DNA from: Actinomadura sp. KC216
Lineage (GTDB): Bacteria > Actinomycetota > Actinomycetes > Streptosporangiales > Streptosporangiaceae
Length of the DNA stretch: 36,142 nucleotides
Reading direction: 5' to 3'
Assembly (NCBI RefSeq): GCF_004348535.1
Contig: NZ_SMJX01000058.1
Location: 1-36,142 of the forward strand
The notes beneath the pieces were generated by a model. The model saw only the letters and a list, made by a program, of their open reading frames with translations. It made no database searches and was not told the origin of the DNA. Every line of letters begins with the position of its first letter. Within the stretch, counting starts at the first letter, position 1. The position numbers and the translations under genes are program-made. This document shows positions 21,387-29,446 of this stretch, one piece after another.

Positions 21387-23987
21387 TCAGAACAGGGTCC
21401 TCGGGCGCACGGCGTTCGCTCGCCTGACCATCACGTGCCGGTGTTCCGCGCCGTCGGCGAGCTTGGCGAGGACGCGGTACGTCTGCTCCAGCTTCACGCG
21501 GAGGGACGGCTCGTCCAGCCCGGTCCCGAGGATCGGCTGCCGCACCCCGGCCGGGAGCGTGCGCCCGGTGCGGACCCAGGCGAGCGCGGCCTCCAGCACC
21601 TCGGCGGCGAACGCGGCGGCGCGCTCGGTGTCGAGCCGGAGGGACGCGAGCCGCCGCCCCGCCTCGATCAGCGTCGGGGCGTTCAGGTCGGCCGGACCCC
21701 GGCCCCGGACGGCGACCGCCACGGCCGCGAGCTGCGCGGCGAGGTAGTGGCTGGAGACGCGGGGCACCGAGTCCAGGACGCGCTCGGCGGCGGCCCGGTC
21801 ACCGGTCGCGAGGCGGGTGCGGGCCAGGCCGAACGCGGCGCTCACATGGGTCGGGTCGGTGCGCCAGACGATCTCGTAGAAGCGGTCGGCCTGCGGGAGC
21901 ACGCCCATCAGCTCGTAGCAGAACGCGAGCGCCAGCTTGGGCGCCTGCTCGCCGGGTGCGAGGTCGTACAGGTCGTTGAAGACGGCCGACGCGTCCCGGC
22001 CGCGCCCGTCGGCGAGGGCGCGGACGCCGCGGTACCAGTCGACGCGCCAGTCGTCCGGGTCCTGGGCGGCGAGCTCGTCGAGGAGTCGGTGGGCGCCGTC
22101 CAGGTCGCCCAGCTCGATCCTGACCCGGACCAGCGCCAGCCTGACCTCCCGCGACATGACCGGCGCCGCGCTGAGCGCCGCCGCCAAATCGCCCGGGTCG
22201 CGGGCGGTGAGCCCGGCGAGGAACGCGGCCGCCGGGTCCGACGCGGACACCAGCGGGACGGGCAGCGCGGCCGCCGCGGCCCCCGGCTCCAGCGGGGCGA
22301 GGATCGGCGCGGCCGTCGAACCGGAGCCGGAGCCGGAGCCGCCGCTTGTGCCGGTACCCGAGCCGAGACCGCCGACGATGTCGGTACCGGCGGTCTGCTG
22401 CTCGGGCCCGAACAGCGGCGACGGCGCGGGCCGCGGGCGCCCGTCCTCAGCCGACAGGACCTCGCGCAGGACGCCGGTGAGCTGCTCCGCCATCTCGGCG
22501 GCGCTCTGGAACCGGCGGGCCGGGTCCGGGTGCGTGGCGCGGCGCAGCAGCCGGTGGTACGACTCGTGCCGCTGGAACAGCGACACCTCCTCGCGGGGCG
22601 GCAGGCTCCGCAGATGCCGCCCCGTGTAGCCGCGGAACGGGAAGCTCAGCACGGCCAGCGTCCGTCCCACTGTGTAGAGGTCGGACGTGATCGACGGGCC
22701 GCGCGAGCCGATCTCGGGTGCCTGGTAGCCGGGCGTCCCGAAGATCGGGCTGTCGACGTCGAACGCCCGCCGTACCCCGCCGAGGTCGATCAGCTTGAGC
22801 TGCTCCTCCGACTGGATGGCGTTGTCCGGCTTGAAGTCGCAGTACAGCAGCCCGACGCCGTGCAGGTAGCCGAGCGCGCTCAGCACTTCGAGCCCGTAGG
22901 CGATGACCTGGCCGAGCGGCAGCGCCGTCTCCTCGCCGCGCTCGCGGCGGGCGCTCAGCAGGATGTCCTTCAGCGACCGGCCGCCGACGTACTCCATCAC
23001 GATGTAGCCGGAGTCATCGTGCCGGACGAAGTTGTAGATCTTGACGATGTTCGGGTGCTCGACCTCGGCCAGGAACGCCCGCTCGGCCGTCGCGGCGGCC
23101 AGCGAGTCGGCGTCCCCGGTGTCGAGCAGCCCCTTCAGGACGACCCACCGCTCGCTGACGTTGTGGTCACGGGCCAGGTACACCCAGCCGAGCCCGCCGT
23201 GCGCCAGGCAGCCGAGCACCTCGTACTGCCCGCCGATCAGCTCGCCCGGGCGGAGCTTCGGCGTGAACGAGAACGGATGCCCGCAGTTCGCGCAGAACCC
23301 CTCCGTGCGGCCCGGACGCCCGTCCCGGCTCCGGCCGACCTTCTCGTCGCACCGGCTGCAGTAGCGCCTGTTCTCCGGGACCTCCGGCTTCTCCATGATC
23401 GCCGACGCGGGGTCGCGGGCCGGGACGGGCGGGACGTCGACCAGCCCGGCGCCGAGCATCCCGCGCCGCGCGGACCCGCCGGACCCCGTCCCGCGCGAAC
23501 CGCCGCGCGACGCCGTCCGCCCGGACCCGAGCGTCCGCGACCCACTGCTCGCCGAACCGCTCGGCCCCGTCCGCCCACTGGGCGCGGACGGCACGGACCG
23601 CCCCGGCGCGGACGGCACAGACCCGCCCGGCGCGGACGGAACGGACCGGCCCGGCACGGAGGGCGCGGACGGAACGGACGGCGCGGACCCGCCCGGCTGC
23701 CTCGTCGTCGGAGGCGCCACCGGCGTCTGCTGCCTCGTCACCCCGGCCGCACCCGGCCCGCGCCCGCCCGGTGCCGGAGGCCCCGCGTACCCCTGCCGCG
23801 GTACCGCTCCCCGTACCGTTTGCCCAGGCGGCGGACTCGGAGCGCGTGGCGCGGCCTGGGCAGGCGCTGAGGCTGGGCCCGGGGACGCGGGCGTGGCGGG
23901 CTGTGGCGGTGGGGCCATGCCGCAGACGTCGCAGAAGCCGTCGGCCTCCACTTCGCCGGTGCAGCCGGGCTGGGTGCATCGGTTCAT
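21387..23987 (-). CDS. pknG: Ser/Thr protein kinase PknG
   Basis: The 866-residue soluble kinase has an N-terminal zinc ribbon (CTQPGC...CDVCG, 4-23), a Pro/Ser/Gly-rich repeat linker (about 24-185), rubredoxin-like CSRC...CANC (210-235), a kinase domain (about 247-510) with Lys285 in VVLKG, catalytic loop YCDFKPDN (382-389), DLGG (401-404) and GTPGYQAPEI, then a TPR region (about 600-850). This is PknG architecture, with redox/amino-acid-linked control of central metabolism. YCDFKPDN parallels the YNDLKPEN type of PknG. ATG at 23987 overlaps the upstream stop (ATGA). It is longer than mycobacterial PknG (about 750 residues), chiefly in the linker. Confidence 0.95.
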   Translation of the reverse strand: MNRCTQPGCTGEVEADGFCDVCGMAPPPQPATPASPGPASAPAQAAPRAPSPPPGQTVRGAVPRQGYAGPPAPGGRGPGAAGVTRQQTPVAPPTTRQPGGSAPSVPSAPSVPGRSVPSAPGGSVPSAPGRSVPSAPSGRTGPSGSASSGSRTLGSGRTASRGGSRGTGSGGSARRGMLGAGLVDVPPVPARDPASAIMEKPEVPENRRYCSRCDEKVGRSRDGRPGRTEGFCANCGHPFSFTPKLRPGELIGGQYEVLGCLAHGGLGWVYLARDHNVSERWVVLKGLLDTGDADSLAAATAERAFLAEVEHPNIVKIYNFVRHDDSGYIVMEYVGGRSLKDILLSARRERGEETALPLGQVIAYGLEVLSALGYLHGVGLLYCDFKPDNAIQSEEQLKLIDLGGVRRAFDVDSPIFGTPGYQAPEIGSRGPSITSDLYTVGRTLAVLSFPFRGYTGRHLRSLPPREEVSLFQRHESYHRLLRRATHPDPARRFQSAAEMAEQLTGVLREVLSAEDGRPRPAPSPLFGPEQQTAGTDIVGGLGSGTGTSGGSGSGSGSTAAPILAPLEPGAAAAALPVPLVSASDPAAAFLAGLTARDPGDLAAALSAAPVMSREVRLALVRVRIELGDLDGAHRLLDELAAQDPDDWRVDWYRGVRALADGRGRDASAVFNDLYDLAPGEQAPKLALAFCYELMGVLPQADRFYEIVWRTDPTHVSAAFGLARTRLATGDRAAAERVLDSVPRVSSHYLAAQLAAVAVAVRGRGPADLNAPTLIEAGRRLASLRLDTERAAAFAAEVLEAALAWVRTGRTLPAGVRQPILGTGLDEPSLRVKLEQTYRVLAKLADGAEHRHVMVRRANAVRPRTLF
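23577..23687 (-). repeat. In-frame minisatellite in pknG linker
   Basis: Residues 101-137 of PknG are built from repeated SVPSAPGR/SVPSAPGG/SAPSVPSAPS units, encoded by GC-rich repeats of about 24 bp. It is a flexible linker likely to vary in copy number between strains. Confidence 0.7.
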
Positions 23988-25201
23988 CGGCGGGTCCCCG
24001 TCTCGCTTTCGCAGGCCCTGACCGCTCGCTGGTACTCCGCGAGCACCGTGGTGGCCCTCCGCAGGTCGCAGGGTGCCGTCCACAGCGTGTCGCGGGCCTC
24101 CCCGTACAGCTCGGTGAGCTGCTCGTCCTCGACGACGCCGAGCCGGGCGGCCTTGGCCCGGTACGCCTCCAGGCGGCCCCGCAGCTCGCCCCGCCGGTCG
24201 AGCAGGCCGGCGCTGAGACGCAGGTCACCGCGGGCCCGCTCCAGCGCCTCGGCGGCGGCGCGTTCGAGCTCGGCGAACCGTCCCGCCAGCTCGACCCAGC
24301 GGCCCGCCTCGCGGAGCCGCTCCAGGGCGGCGAGCCGGTCGCGGAGCGCGACGCCGAGCCCCTGGGACGGCTCCGGCAGGTTCGGCGACTGGATCTTCAC
24401 GAGGGCGGTCGCGTGGGCCTCGCGGGCGCGCCGCTCGGTGCTCTCGACCTCCTCGATGGACGCCGTGACCCGCGCGATGAGCTCCTCGTAGTCGTCGCGC
24501 ATCCGGGCGACGCCCGCGAGTTCGTCCCCCAGCGTCGTCAGGGCGGCGCGGACGCGGTCGAGCCGCCCCGTGTCCGGACGCCCGTCGCGGACGAGCGACA
24601 GCGGATCGCTGCGGACGACGCGTCCCAGCGCGGTCAGCTCGCGGCCGACGCGGTCCAGTTCGGGATGGCGGGTGCCGTCGAGGGCGTGCGCCAGCCGCGC
24701 CGTCTCCCGCCAGCACTCCTCCACCTCTTCGAGGGGGAGGAGCAGCGCCGTCCAGGCGGCGTCGGCCGCGGCGATCTCGCGCGCGACGAACTCGTAGGCG
24801 GCGGACATCATCTCGACGGCCTCGTCCAGCGTCACGCGCCGTTCCTGCGGGCCGAGGAGCGTGCGGTCGTGCAGCGGGATCTCGCCGCCGCCGGGCAGCT
24901 CGACCGACTGGCCCGCGAGCAGCCCGGTCAGCTCGACGAGCGTCGCCGCGTCCGGACGGGACGAGCGTCCGCGCAGCTCGGACGCGGTGTCCAGGACGCG
25001 CTGGTAGGCGTCGAACAGCGCCCACAGCGTCGTCATCCTGGTCTTCGCGTCCTCCCAGCGCCGCCACGTCTCGCCGGTGAGCCGGGCACCTTCGAGAAGG
25101 CGGCTGCCCTCGTGCCCGTCGAGGTCGAGAAGCGACGCGGAGATGCGGTCGCGTTCCTCGCGAAGCCTCCGCAGGGCATGGTCGACGCCCTCACGGCTCA
25201 T
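23984..25201 (-). CDS. Coiled-coil protein, first gene of the pknG operon
   Basis: The 405-residue soluble protein is almost entirely helical and rich in Arg, Leu, Ala and Glu. Several segments look like coiled coil (for example 7-30, 255-285, 295-350). It has no signal peptide, membrane span or enzyme motif. Its stop overlaps the pknG start, so it is translationally coupled to PknG and probably acts with it as scaffold or regulator. ATG at 25201 (MSREGVDHALRRLREER) is the likeliest start, although its ribosome-binding site is poor; the frame stays open upstream. I do not recognise a named family. Confidence 0.7.
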   Translation of the reverse strand: MSREGVDHALRRLREERDRISASLLDLDGHEGSRLLEGARLTGETWRRWEDAKTRMTTLWALFDAYQRVLDTASELRGRSSRPDAATLVELTGLLAGQSVELPGGGEIPLHDRTLLGPQERRVTLDEAVEMMSAAYEFVAREIAAADAAWTALLLPLEEVEECWRETARLAHALDGTRHPELDRVGRELTALGRVVRSDPLSLVRDGRPDTGRLDRVRAALTTLGDELAGVARMRDDYEELIARVTASIEEVESTERRAREAHATALVKIQSPNLPEPSQGLGVALRDRLAALERLREAGRWVELAGRFAELERAAAEALERARGDLRLSAGLLDRRGELRGRLEAYRAKAARLGVVEDEQLTELYGEARDTLWTAPCDLRRATTVLAEYQRAVRACESETGTRR

Positions 25202-25617
25202 GGGCGCGGCAGCCCCGGCCCCGCTCTGCTCCAACGTCAGCCCCGCGATCGCTCTCCAACCATCCCCCTGAGCATGCCCGGACAAGGCGGTCTGGGAGCA
25301 CGGACCTGCCCAGTATCGGACGTACCCTCTCATACAAGTGTGATCCGTGACACTGAACGAGACAAGCGCCATTCTGCCCCAGATGATCGCCGCCGCGCGA
25401 TGCCCGGCCGCGACGACCACCCGCGACGCCCGCGACGACCACCCGCGACGGCCGTCGCGCACTCGCCGTGGGCCCGGCGGGGTGTCCGGCCGCGGCCGGT
25501 GTCCCTCCGGCCCGTAGGCCGGTGACCTCGCGGGTCGTACCCTGTGCTTCGGGAACCCCGGTGTCCGGGGTGACGTTACGACAGGTAGTCCTGTACGAGA
25601 GGAGTGGTGAGTCCGCG
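25202..25617. other. Divergent intergenic region, pknG operon and CNNM genes
   Basis: This gap of over 400 bp should hold the minus-strand operon promoter and the CNNM leader. From 25427 to 25452 there is a short direct repeat of CGACGACCACCCGCGA type. From 25555 the structured CNNM leader begins. I could not identify reliable -35/-10 elements. Confidence 0.35.
25555..25604 (+). promoter_or_regulatory. Structured leader of the CNNM operon
   Basis: ACCCCGG (25555-25561) and CCGGGGT (25565-25571) form a perfect 7-bp hairpin. ACAGG (25581-25585) and CCTGT (25590-25594) form a second. Directly after it comes AGAGGAG (25598-25604), the only good Shine-Dalgarno sequence before the CNNM gene, yet 48 bases upstream of that gene's start. 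This suggests the site serves a leader ORF or is part of a cis-acting RNA. Confidence 0.45.
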
Positions 25618-25656
25618 GTGCCGGACCCCAGTGATAGACCCGGTGCCGCGCCGTGA
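25618..25656 (+). CDS. 12-residue Pro/Asp-rich leader ORF overlapping the CNNM start
   Basis: GTG at 25618 opens a frame encoding MPDPSDRPGAAP and ends in TGA (25654-25656), which overlaps the CNNM GTG start (25653-25655) as GTGA. This coupling would explain why the CNNM gene has no ribosome-binding site of its own. AGAGGAG lies 13 bases upstream, somewhat far. Longer in-frame starts exist at GTG 25570 and GTG 25561; both read through a TTA codon. The D/P-rich sequence recalls the enterobacterial MgtL start MEPDPTPLP. It may be a chance product of GC-rich sequence. Confidence 0.4.
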   Translation: MPDPSDRPGAAP

Positions 25657-27146
25657 GCGCGGTGCTGGGAGTGCTCGCGGTGGTCCTGCTGACCGCCGCC
25701 ACCGGATACTTCGTCGCCCAGGAATTCGCCTTCGTCGCCGCCGACCGTGCGGCGCTCGACCAGGCCGCCGAGCGCGGTGACACCTCCGCCCGGCGCGCGG
25801 TCAAGGTCATCGGCAGGCTTTCGTTCATGCTGTCGGGCGCGCAGCTCGGCATCACGATGACGACCCTGGTCGTCGGATTCATCGCCAAACCCGCGCTCGC
25901 GGAGCTGATCCGTCCGATGCTGGAGGTCGCCGGCGTGCCCGAGGGCGCGACCGGCGCGATCGCGCTCGCCACCGGGTTCGTCCTGGCGACGCTCATCCAG
26001 ATGCTGCTGGGCGAGCTGTTCCCCAAGAACCTCGCGCTCGCGCGCGCCGAGTCGCTGGCACGCGCTCTGGCCGCGTCCACGCTCGTGTACCTGACGGTCG
26101 CGGGACCGCTGATCCGGCTGTTCGACCGCGCGGCGGAGCGCCTGCTGCGCGCCGTGGGCGTCGAGCCCGTCGAGGAGCTGCACAGCGGCGCGACGCTTGA
26201 GGAGCTCGGCGACATCATCGGCAAGTCGCACAGCTCCGGGCATCTGCCCGCCGACCTGTCCGGGCTGCTGGAGCGGGCCGTGTCGTTCGGCGACCTCACG
26301 GCGGACGAGGTCATGGTGCCGCGCCCGCACGTCCGGACGCTGCCCGCCACCGCGCCCCTGTCCGACCTCGTCGCGCTGATCCGCGAGACCGGGCACAGCG
26401 CGTACCCGGTCTACGGGCAGGAGGTCGACGACGTCATCGGCGTCGCGGGCGTCCGCGAGGTCGCCGCCGACGGGCTGGACCCGTCCACCCCCGTCGGCCA
26501 GGTCACCCGGCAGGCGCTGCTCGTCCCCGGCAGCCAGCCGCTGTACGGGGTCATCGAGCACATGCGCGACGCGGGCGAGGAGTTCGCCTGCGTGGTGGAC
26601 GAGTACGGCGGCCTCGCCGGAATCCTCACCTTCGAGGACGTCGCCGAGGAGCTCGTCGGGGAGATCGCCGACGAGACCGACCGCCGGGAGGACGCCCCGA
26701 CGTCCGGCCCTGACGGTTCATGGCTCGTCGACGCGAGCATGCGCATCGACGAGGTCGAACGCCTCACGGGCCTCGACCTGCCCGAGGGCGACGCCTACGA
26801 CACGCTCGGCGGGCTCGTCATGGCGGAGCTGCGCCGCCTGCCGTGCCCCGGCGACCGCCTCACCGTCGACGTGGACGGCGGCCCGGTCGAGCTGGAGGTC
26901 GTCAGCGTGGCCCGCCGCGTCGCCGAAAAGATCCAAATCCGGACGGCGGCGGCGGCTTCGGGGTCCAGGCCTGCGGAACGGCCGGACGTCTCCGACCCGC
27001 CCTGCGAGGTCCCCGCCCCGGCCACCGAAACGGCCTCCGAGACGGGCTCCGAGATGGGCTCCGAGACGGGCTCCGAGACGGGCTCCGCAACGGCCTCTGA
27101 GACGGCTTCCGAGGGCGGCACGGTGGAGGCGTCATGGACCCGCTGA
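25653..27146 (+). CDS. CNNM/CorC-type transporter with CBS and CorC_HlyC domains
   Basis: The 497-residue membrane protein has a DUF21/CNNM transmembrane domain (about 1-185, with GYFVAQEFAFVAADR, MLSGAQLGITMTTL and GELFPKNLALARAE), a CBS pair (about 205-340; DEVMVPRPHV, VVDEYGGLAGILTFEDV) and a CorC_HlyC domain (about 354-430). The family exports or balances Mg2+, gated by ATP-Mg bound to CBS. The tail (about 450-497) is a Thr/Ser/Glu/Gly repeat. GTG at 25653 lacks a ribosome-binding site and is coupled to an upstream mini-ORF. It overlaps its paralogue by 13 bp. Confidence 0.93.
   Translation: MSAVLGVLAVVLLTAATGYFVAQEFAFVAADRAALDQAAERGDTSARRAVKVIGRLSFMLSGAQLGITMTTLVVGFIAKPALAELIRPMLEVAGVPEGATGAIALATGFVLATLIQMLLGELFPKNLALARAESLARALAASTLVYLTVAGPLIRLFDRAAERLLRAVGVEPVEELHSGATLEELGDIIGKSHSSGHLPADLSGLLERAVSFGDLTADEVMVPRPHVRTLPATAPLSDLVALIRETGHSAYPVYGQEVDDVIGVAGVREVAADGLDPSTPVGQVTRQALLVPGSQPLYGVIEHMRDAGEEFACVVDEYGGLAGILTFEDVAEELVGEIADETDRREDAPTSGPDGSWLVDASMRIDEVERLTGLDLPEGDAYDTLGGLVMAELRRLPCPGDRLTVDVDGGPVELEVVSVARRVAEKIQIRTAAAASGSRPAERPDVSDPPCEVPAPATETASETGSEMGSETGSETGSATASETASEGGTVEASWTR
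27026..27113 (+). repeat. 12-bp tandem repeat encoding an acidic CNNM tail
   Basis: Variants of GAGACGGGCTCC are repeated about seven times, encoding ETGS, EMGS, ETAS and ATAS units at the C-terminus of the first CNNM protein. It is a probable slippage-derived disordered tail. Confidence 0.7.
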
Positions 27147-28147
27147 CCACCCTGCTGATCACCGTCCTGCTGCTGGTCGGGAACGGGTTCTTCGTGGCGG
27201 CCGAGTTCGCGCTCGTCGCCGCCAACCGGTCGCAGCTGGAGCGCGCCGCCGCGAAGGGCAGCCGTCCCGCGATCGCCGCCGTCGCGGGCGTCCGCGAGCT
27301 GTCGCTGATGCTCGCGGGCGCGCAGTTCGGCATCACGATGTGCTCGCTCGGCCTCGCGATCGTGACCGAGCCCGCGTTCGAGCACTTCCTCGAACCGCCG
27401 CTGCACGCGCTCGGCGTCCCGGAGGCGGGGGCCAAGGCCATCGCGCTCGGCTGCGCGCTCGCCGTCGTCACGTTCCTGCACATGGTCATCGGGGAGATGG
27501 CGCCGAAGTCGTGGGCGATCGCGCACCCGGAACGCTCGGCGCTGATCCTCGCGCTGCCGTTCCGCGCGTTCGCGAAGGTGTCCAGGCCGATCCTGTCGGC
27601 GCTGAACGAGACGACCAACGCGCTGCTGCGCCTCATCCGCGTCACGCCGAAGGACGAGCTCGACCCGCACACCGACCCGGCACGGCTGAGCCACCTGGTC
27701 GGCGAGTCGCGCCGCCTCGGCCTGATCGGACGCCGCGACCACGAGCTGCTCCGCCGCGCGATCTCCGCCCGGGAGGCCACGGTCGGGCCTCTCGTCGTGC
27801 CCGCCACGTCCGTCACCACGATCGGCGCGGACGCGACCGCCGGGCAGATCCGGCGGACCGCGACCGCCAGCGGCCACAACCGGCTCCTGGTCCGCGACGA
27901 GGGCGGCGCGATGACCGGCATCGTCCACGTCCGGGCCGCCATCACCGAGCCCGGCGGCGACCGCCGCGCCGGCGAGCTGGCCCACCCGGCGCCCGTCCTC
28001 ACGGCGGAGACGACGATCCTGGACGCGGTCAGCCGCATGCGCCGCGCCCATGCCCAGCTCGCCGTCGTGAACGACGCGGACGAGTTCGCCGGCATCGTCA
28101 CCCTGGACGATCTCCTGGCGGAGCTACTGGCCACCAATCCGCACTGA
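27134..28147 (+). CDS. Second CNNM-type transporter, without CorC domain
   Basis: The 337-residue paralogue of the preceding protein has a DUF21 transmembrane domain (about 1-185; GNGFFVAAEFALVAANRSQLE, MLAGAQFGITMCSLGL, GEMAPKSWAIAHPERSA) and a CBS pair (about 210-335). It lacks the CorC_HlyC domain. The pair may form a heteromer or divide regulation of Mg2+ or another divalent cation. ATG at 27134 lies inside the 3' end of the first gene, with GGTGGAGG just upstream, so the two are cotranscribed and probably coupled. Confidence 0.92.
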   Translation: MDPLTTLLITVLLLVGNGFFVAAEFALVAANRSQLERAAAKGSRPAIAAVAGVRELSLMLAGAQFGITMCSLGLAIVTEPAFEHFLEPPLHALGVPEAGAKAIALGCALAVVTFLHMVIGEMAPKSWAIAHPERSALILALPFRAFAKVSRPILSALNETTNALLRLIRVTPKDELDPHTDPARLSHLVGESRRLGLIGRRDHELLRRAISAREATVGPLVVPATSVTTIGADATAGQIRRTATASGHNRLLVRDEGGAMTGIVHVRAAITEPGGDRRAGELAHPAPVLTAETTILDAVSRMRRAHAQLAVVNDADEFAGIVTLDDLLAELLATNPH

Positions 28148-28164
28148 CACAAGCCGCGTACCTG

Positions 28165-28184
28165 CGACAACAGCGCAGTTGTCG
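28165..28184. promoter_or_regulatory. Inverted repeat before the CDF gene
   Basis: CGACAAC (28165-28171) and GTTGTCG (28178-28184) are exact arms around AGCGCA, placed 18 bp after the CNNM stop and 37 bp before the CDF start. The form fits a metalloregulator operator, though no T-run or known box is seen. Confidence 0.4.
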
Positions 28185-28221
28185 GGATGCTGCAGCGGGG
28201 TTTTCGGGTCATCGTGGAGCC

Positions 28222-29375
28222 ATGAGCACCGACGTCCCGAACACCTCGCAGGGCGAACCCCACACGCACGCCAGCGCCCACGGCCACGGCCACGGGCATG
28301 GGCACGGGCATGGGCACGGGCACGGGCACGGCCACGGGCACGGCCACGGCCATGGGGAGGGCGACCGGTACGGGCATGGAGACGGCCACCGGCATGGGCG
28401 GACGTTCACGGGACGGCTGCTTCACGTGCTGCGACCGCATTCGCACGAGGCGGGCGACAAGGTGGACTCCGCCATGGAGGCGAGCGCGCAGGGTATGCGC
28501 GCCCTCTGGATCTCCCTCGTCGGACTGGGGGCGACCACCGTCCTCCAGGCGGTGGTGGTCGTGTTCACCGGGTCCTGGCGCTGCTCGGCGACACGCTGCA
28601 CAACGCCGCCGACGCGCTCACCGCCGTCCCGCTGGGCATCGCGTTCATCCTCGGCAGGCGTCCGCCGACCCGCCGCTACACCTACGGGTACGGTCGCGCC
28701 GAGGACCTCGCCGGTGTGATCATCGTGCTCGCCATCGCGGCGTCCGCGACCGCCGCCGGGTACGCGGCCGTCCAGCGCCTCGCCCATCCACAGCCTGTGG
28801 ATCACGTGGCCGCCGTGGCGGGCGCCGCGCTCGTCGGCTTCGTGGGCAACGAGCTGGTGGCCCGCTATCGCATCCGCGTCGGCCGCCGCATCGGCTCCGC
28901 CGCCCTGGTCGCGGACGGCCTGCACGCCCGCACGGACGGCTTCGCGTCCCTTGCCGTCCTGCTGGGCGCCGCCGGTATCGCGCTGGGCGCACCTTGGGCC
29001 GACCCCGTCGTCGGGTTGCTGATCACCCTCGCGATCCTGACCGTCCTGTGGCAGACGGCCCGCGAGGTCGGGCGACGTCTCATGGACGCCGTCGACCCCG
29101 CCCTGGTCGATCGCGCCGAGGCCGCGCTGTCCTCGACGCCGGGCGTCTTGGCGGTGGGCGACGTCCGGCTCCGCTGGATCGGCCACCGCCTCCGCGCCGA
29201 ATGCGACGTGGTCGTCGACCCCGCCTCCACGGTCGTCCGCGCCCACCAGATCGCGGTCGACGCCGAGCACAGCCTGCTGCACGCGCTGCCCCGGCTGTCG
29301 GGCGCTCTCGTCCATCCTGACCCGCAGCCGCGCGACGGTGAAGATCATCACGCCGTCCTGGCGGGGCACCGATAG
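28222..29375 (+). pseudogene. CDF-family metal efflux transporter, frameshifted
   Basis: The N-terminal frame from ATG 28222 encodes a 13-fold HG repeat, a hydrophobic first span (MRALWISLVGLGATTVLQAVVVVFTGS) and then loses sense. The +2 frame continues correctly from ALLGDTLHNAADALTAVPLGIAFILGRR to the stop at 29375. One G appears to be missing after 28575: TCC-TGG-CGC should read TCC-GTG-GCG. Corrected, the protein would have about 385 residues with CDF metal sites LHNAAD and LHARTD, of the zinc-exporting type, and a C-terminal cytosolic domain. It follows the CNNM pair in the same orientation. It is either a real pseudogene or an assembly error. Confidence 0.75.
28279..28356 (+). repeat. 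6-bp tandem repeat encoding 13 His-Gly units
   Basis: Thirteen CAY-GGS hexamers encode an (HG)13 stretch at the N-terminus of the CDF protein, a likely Zn2+/Ni2+-binding loop. Such simple repeats slip easily, so copy number may vary. Confidence 0.85.
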
Positions 29376-29446
29376 CCGCTCAGCTGTGAGACGTTAGTCC
29401 CGGGCAGAAGGGGAAAATACGCCCCGGGTGGTCGATCTGGGACGGG

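Noticed and set aside
25468..25656. 62-codon ORF as a full gene upstream of CNNM
   Set aside because: Its 5' part has no ribosome-binding site and no family features; only the short C-terminal mini-ORF is kept as a candidate leader.
28279..28356. CRISPR-like or regulatory tandem repeat
   Set aside because: It is a coding hexamer repeat for the His-Gly stretch of the CDF protein, without spacers.
28560..28600. Programmed frameshift in the CDF gene
   Set aside because: No slippery heptamer, internal SD or downstream stimulatory stem is evident; a one-base deletion explains it better.
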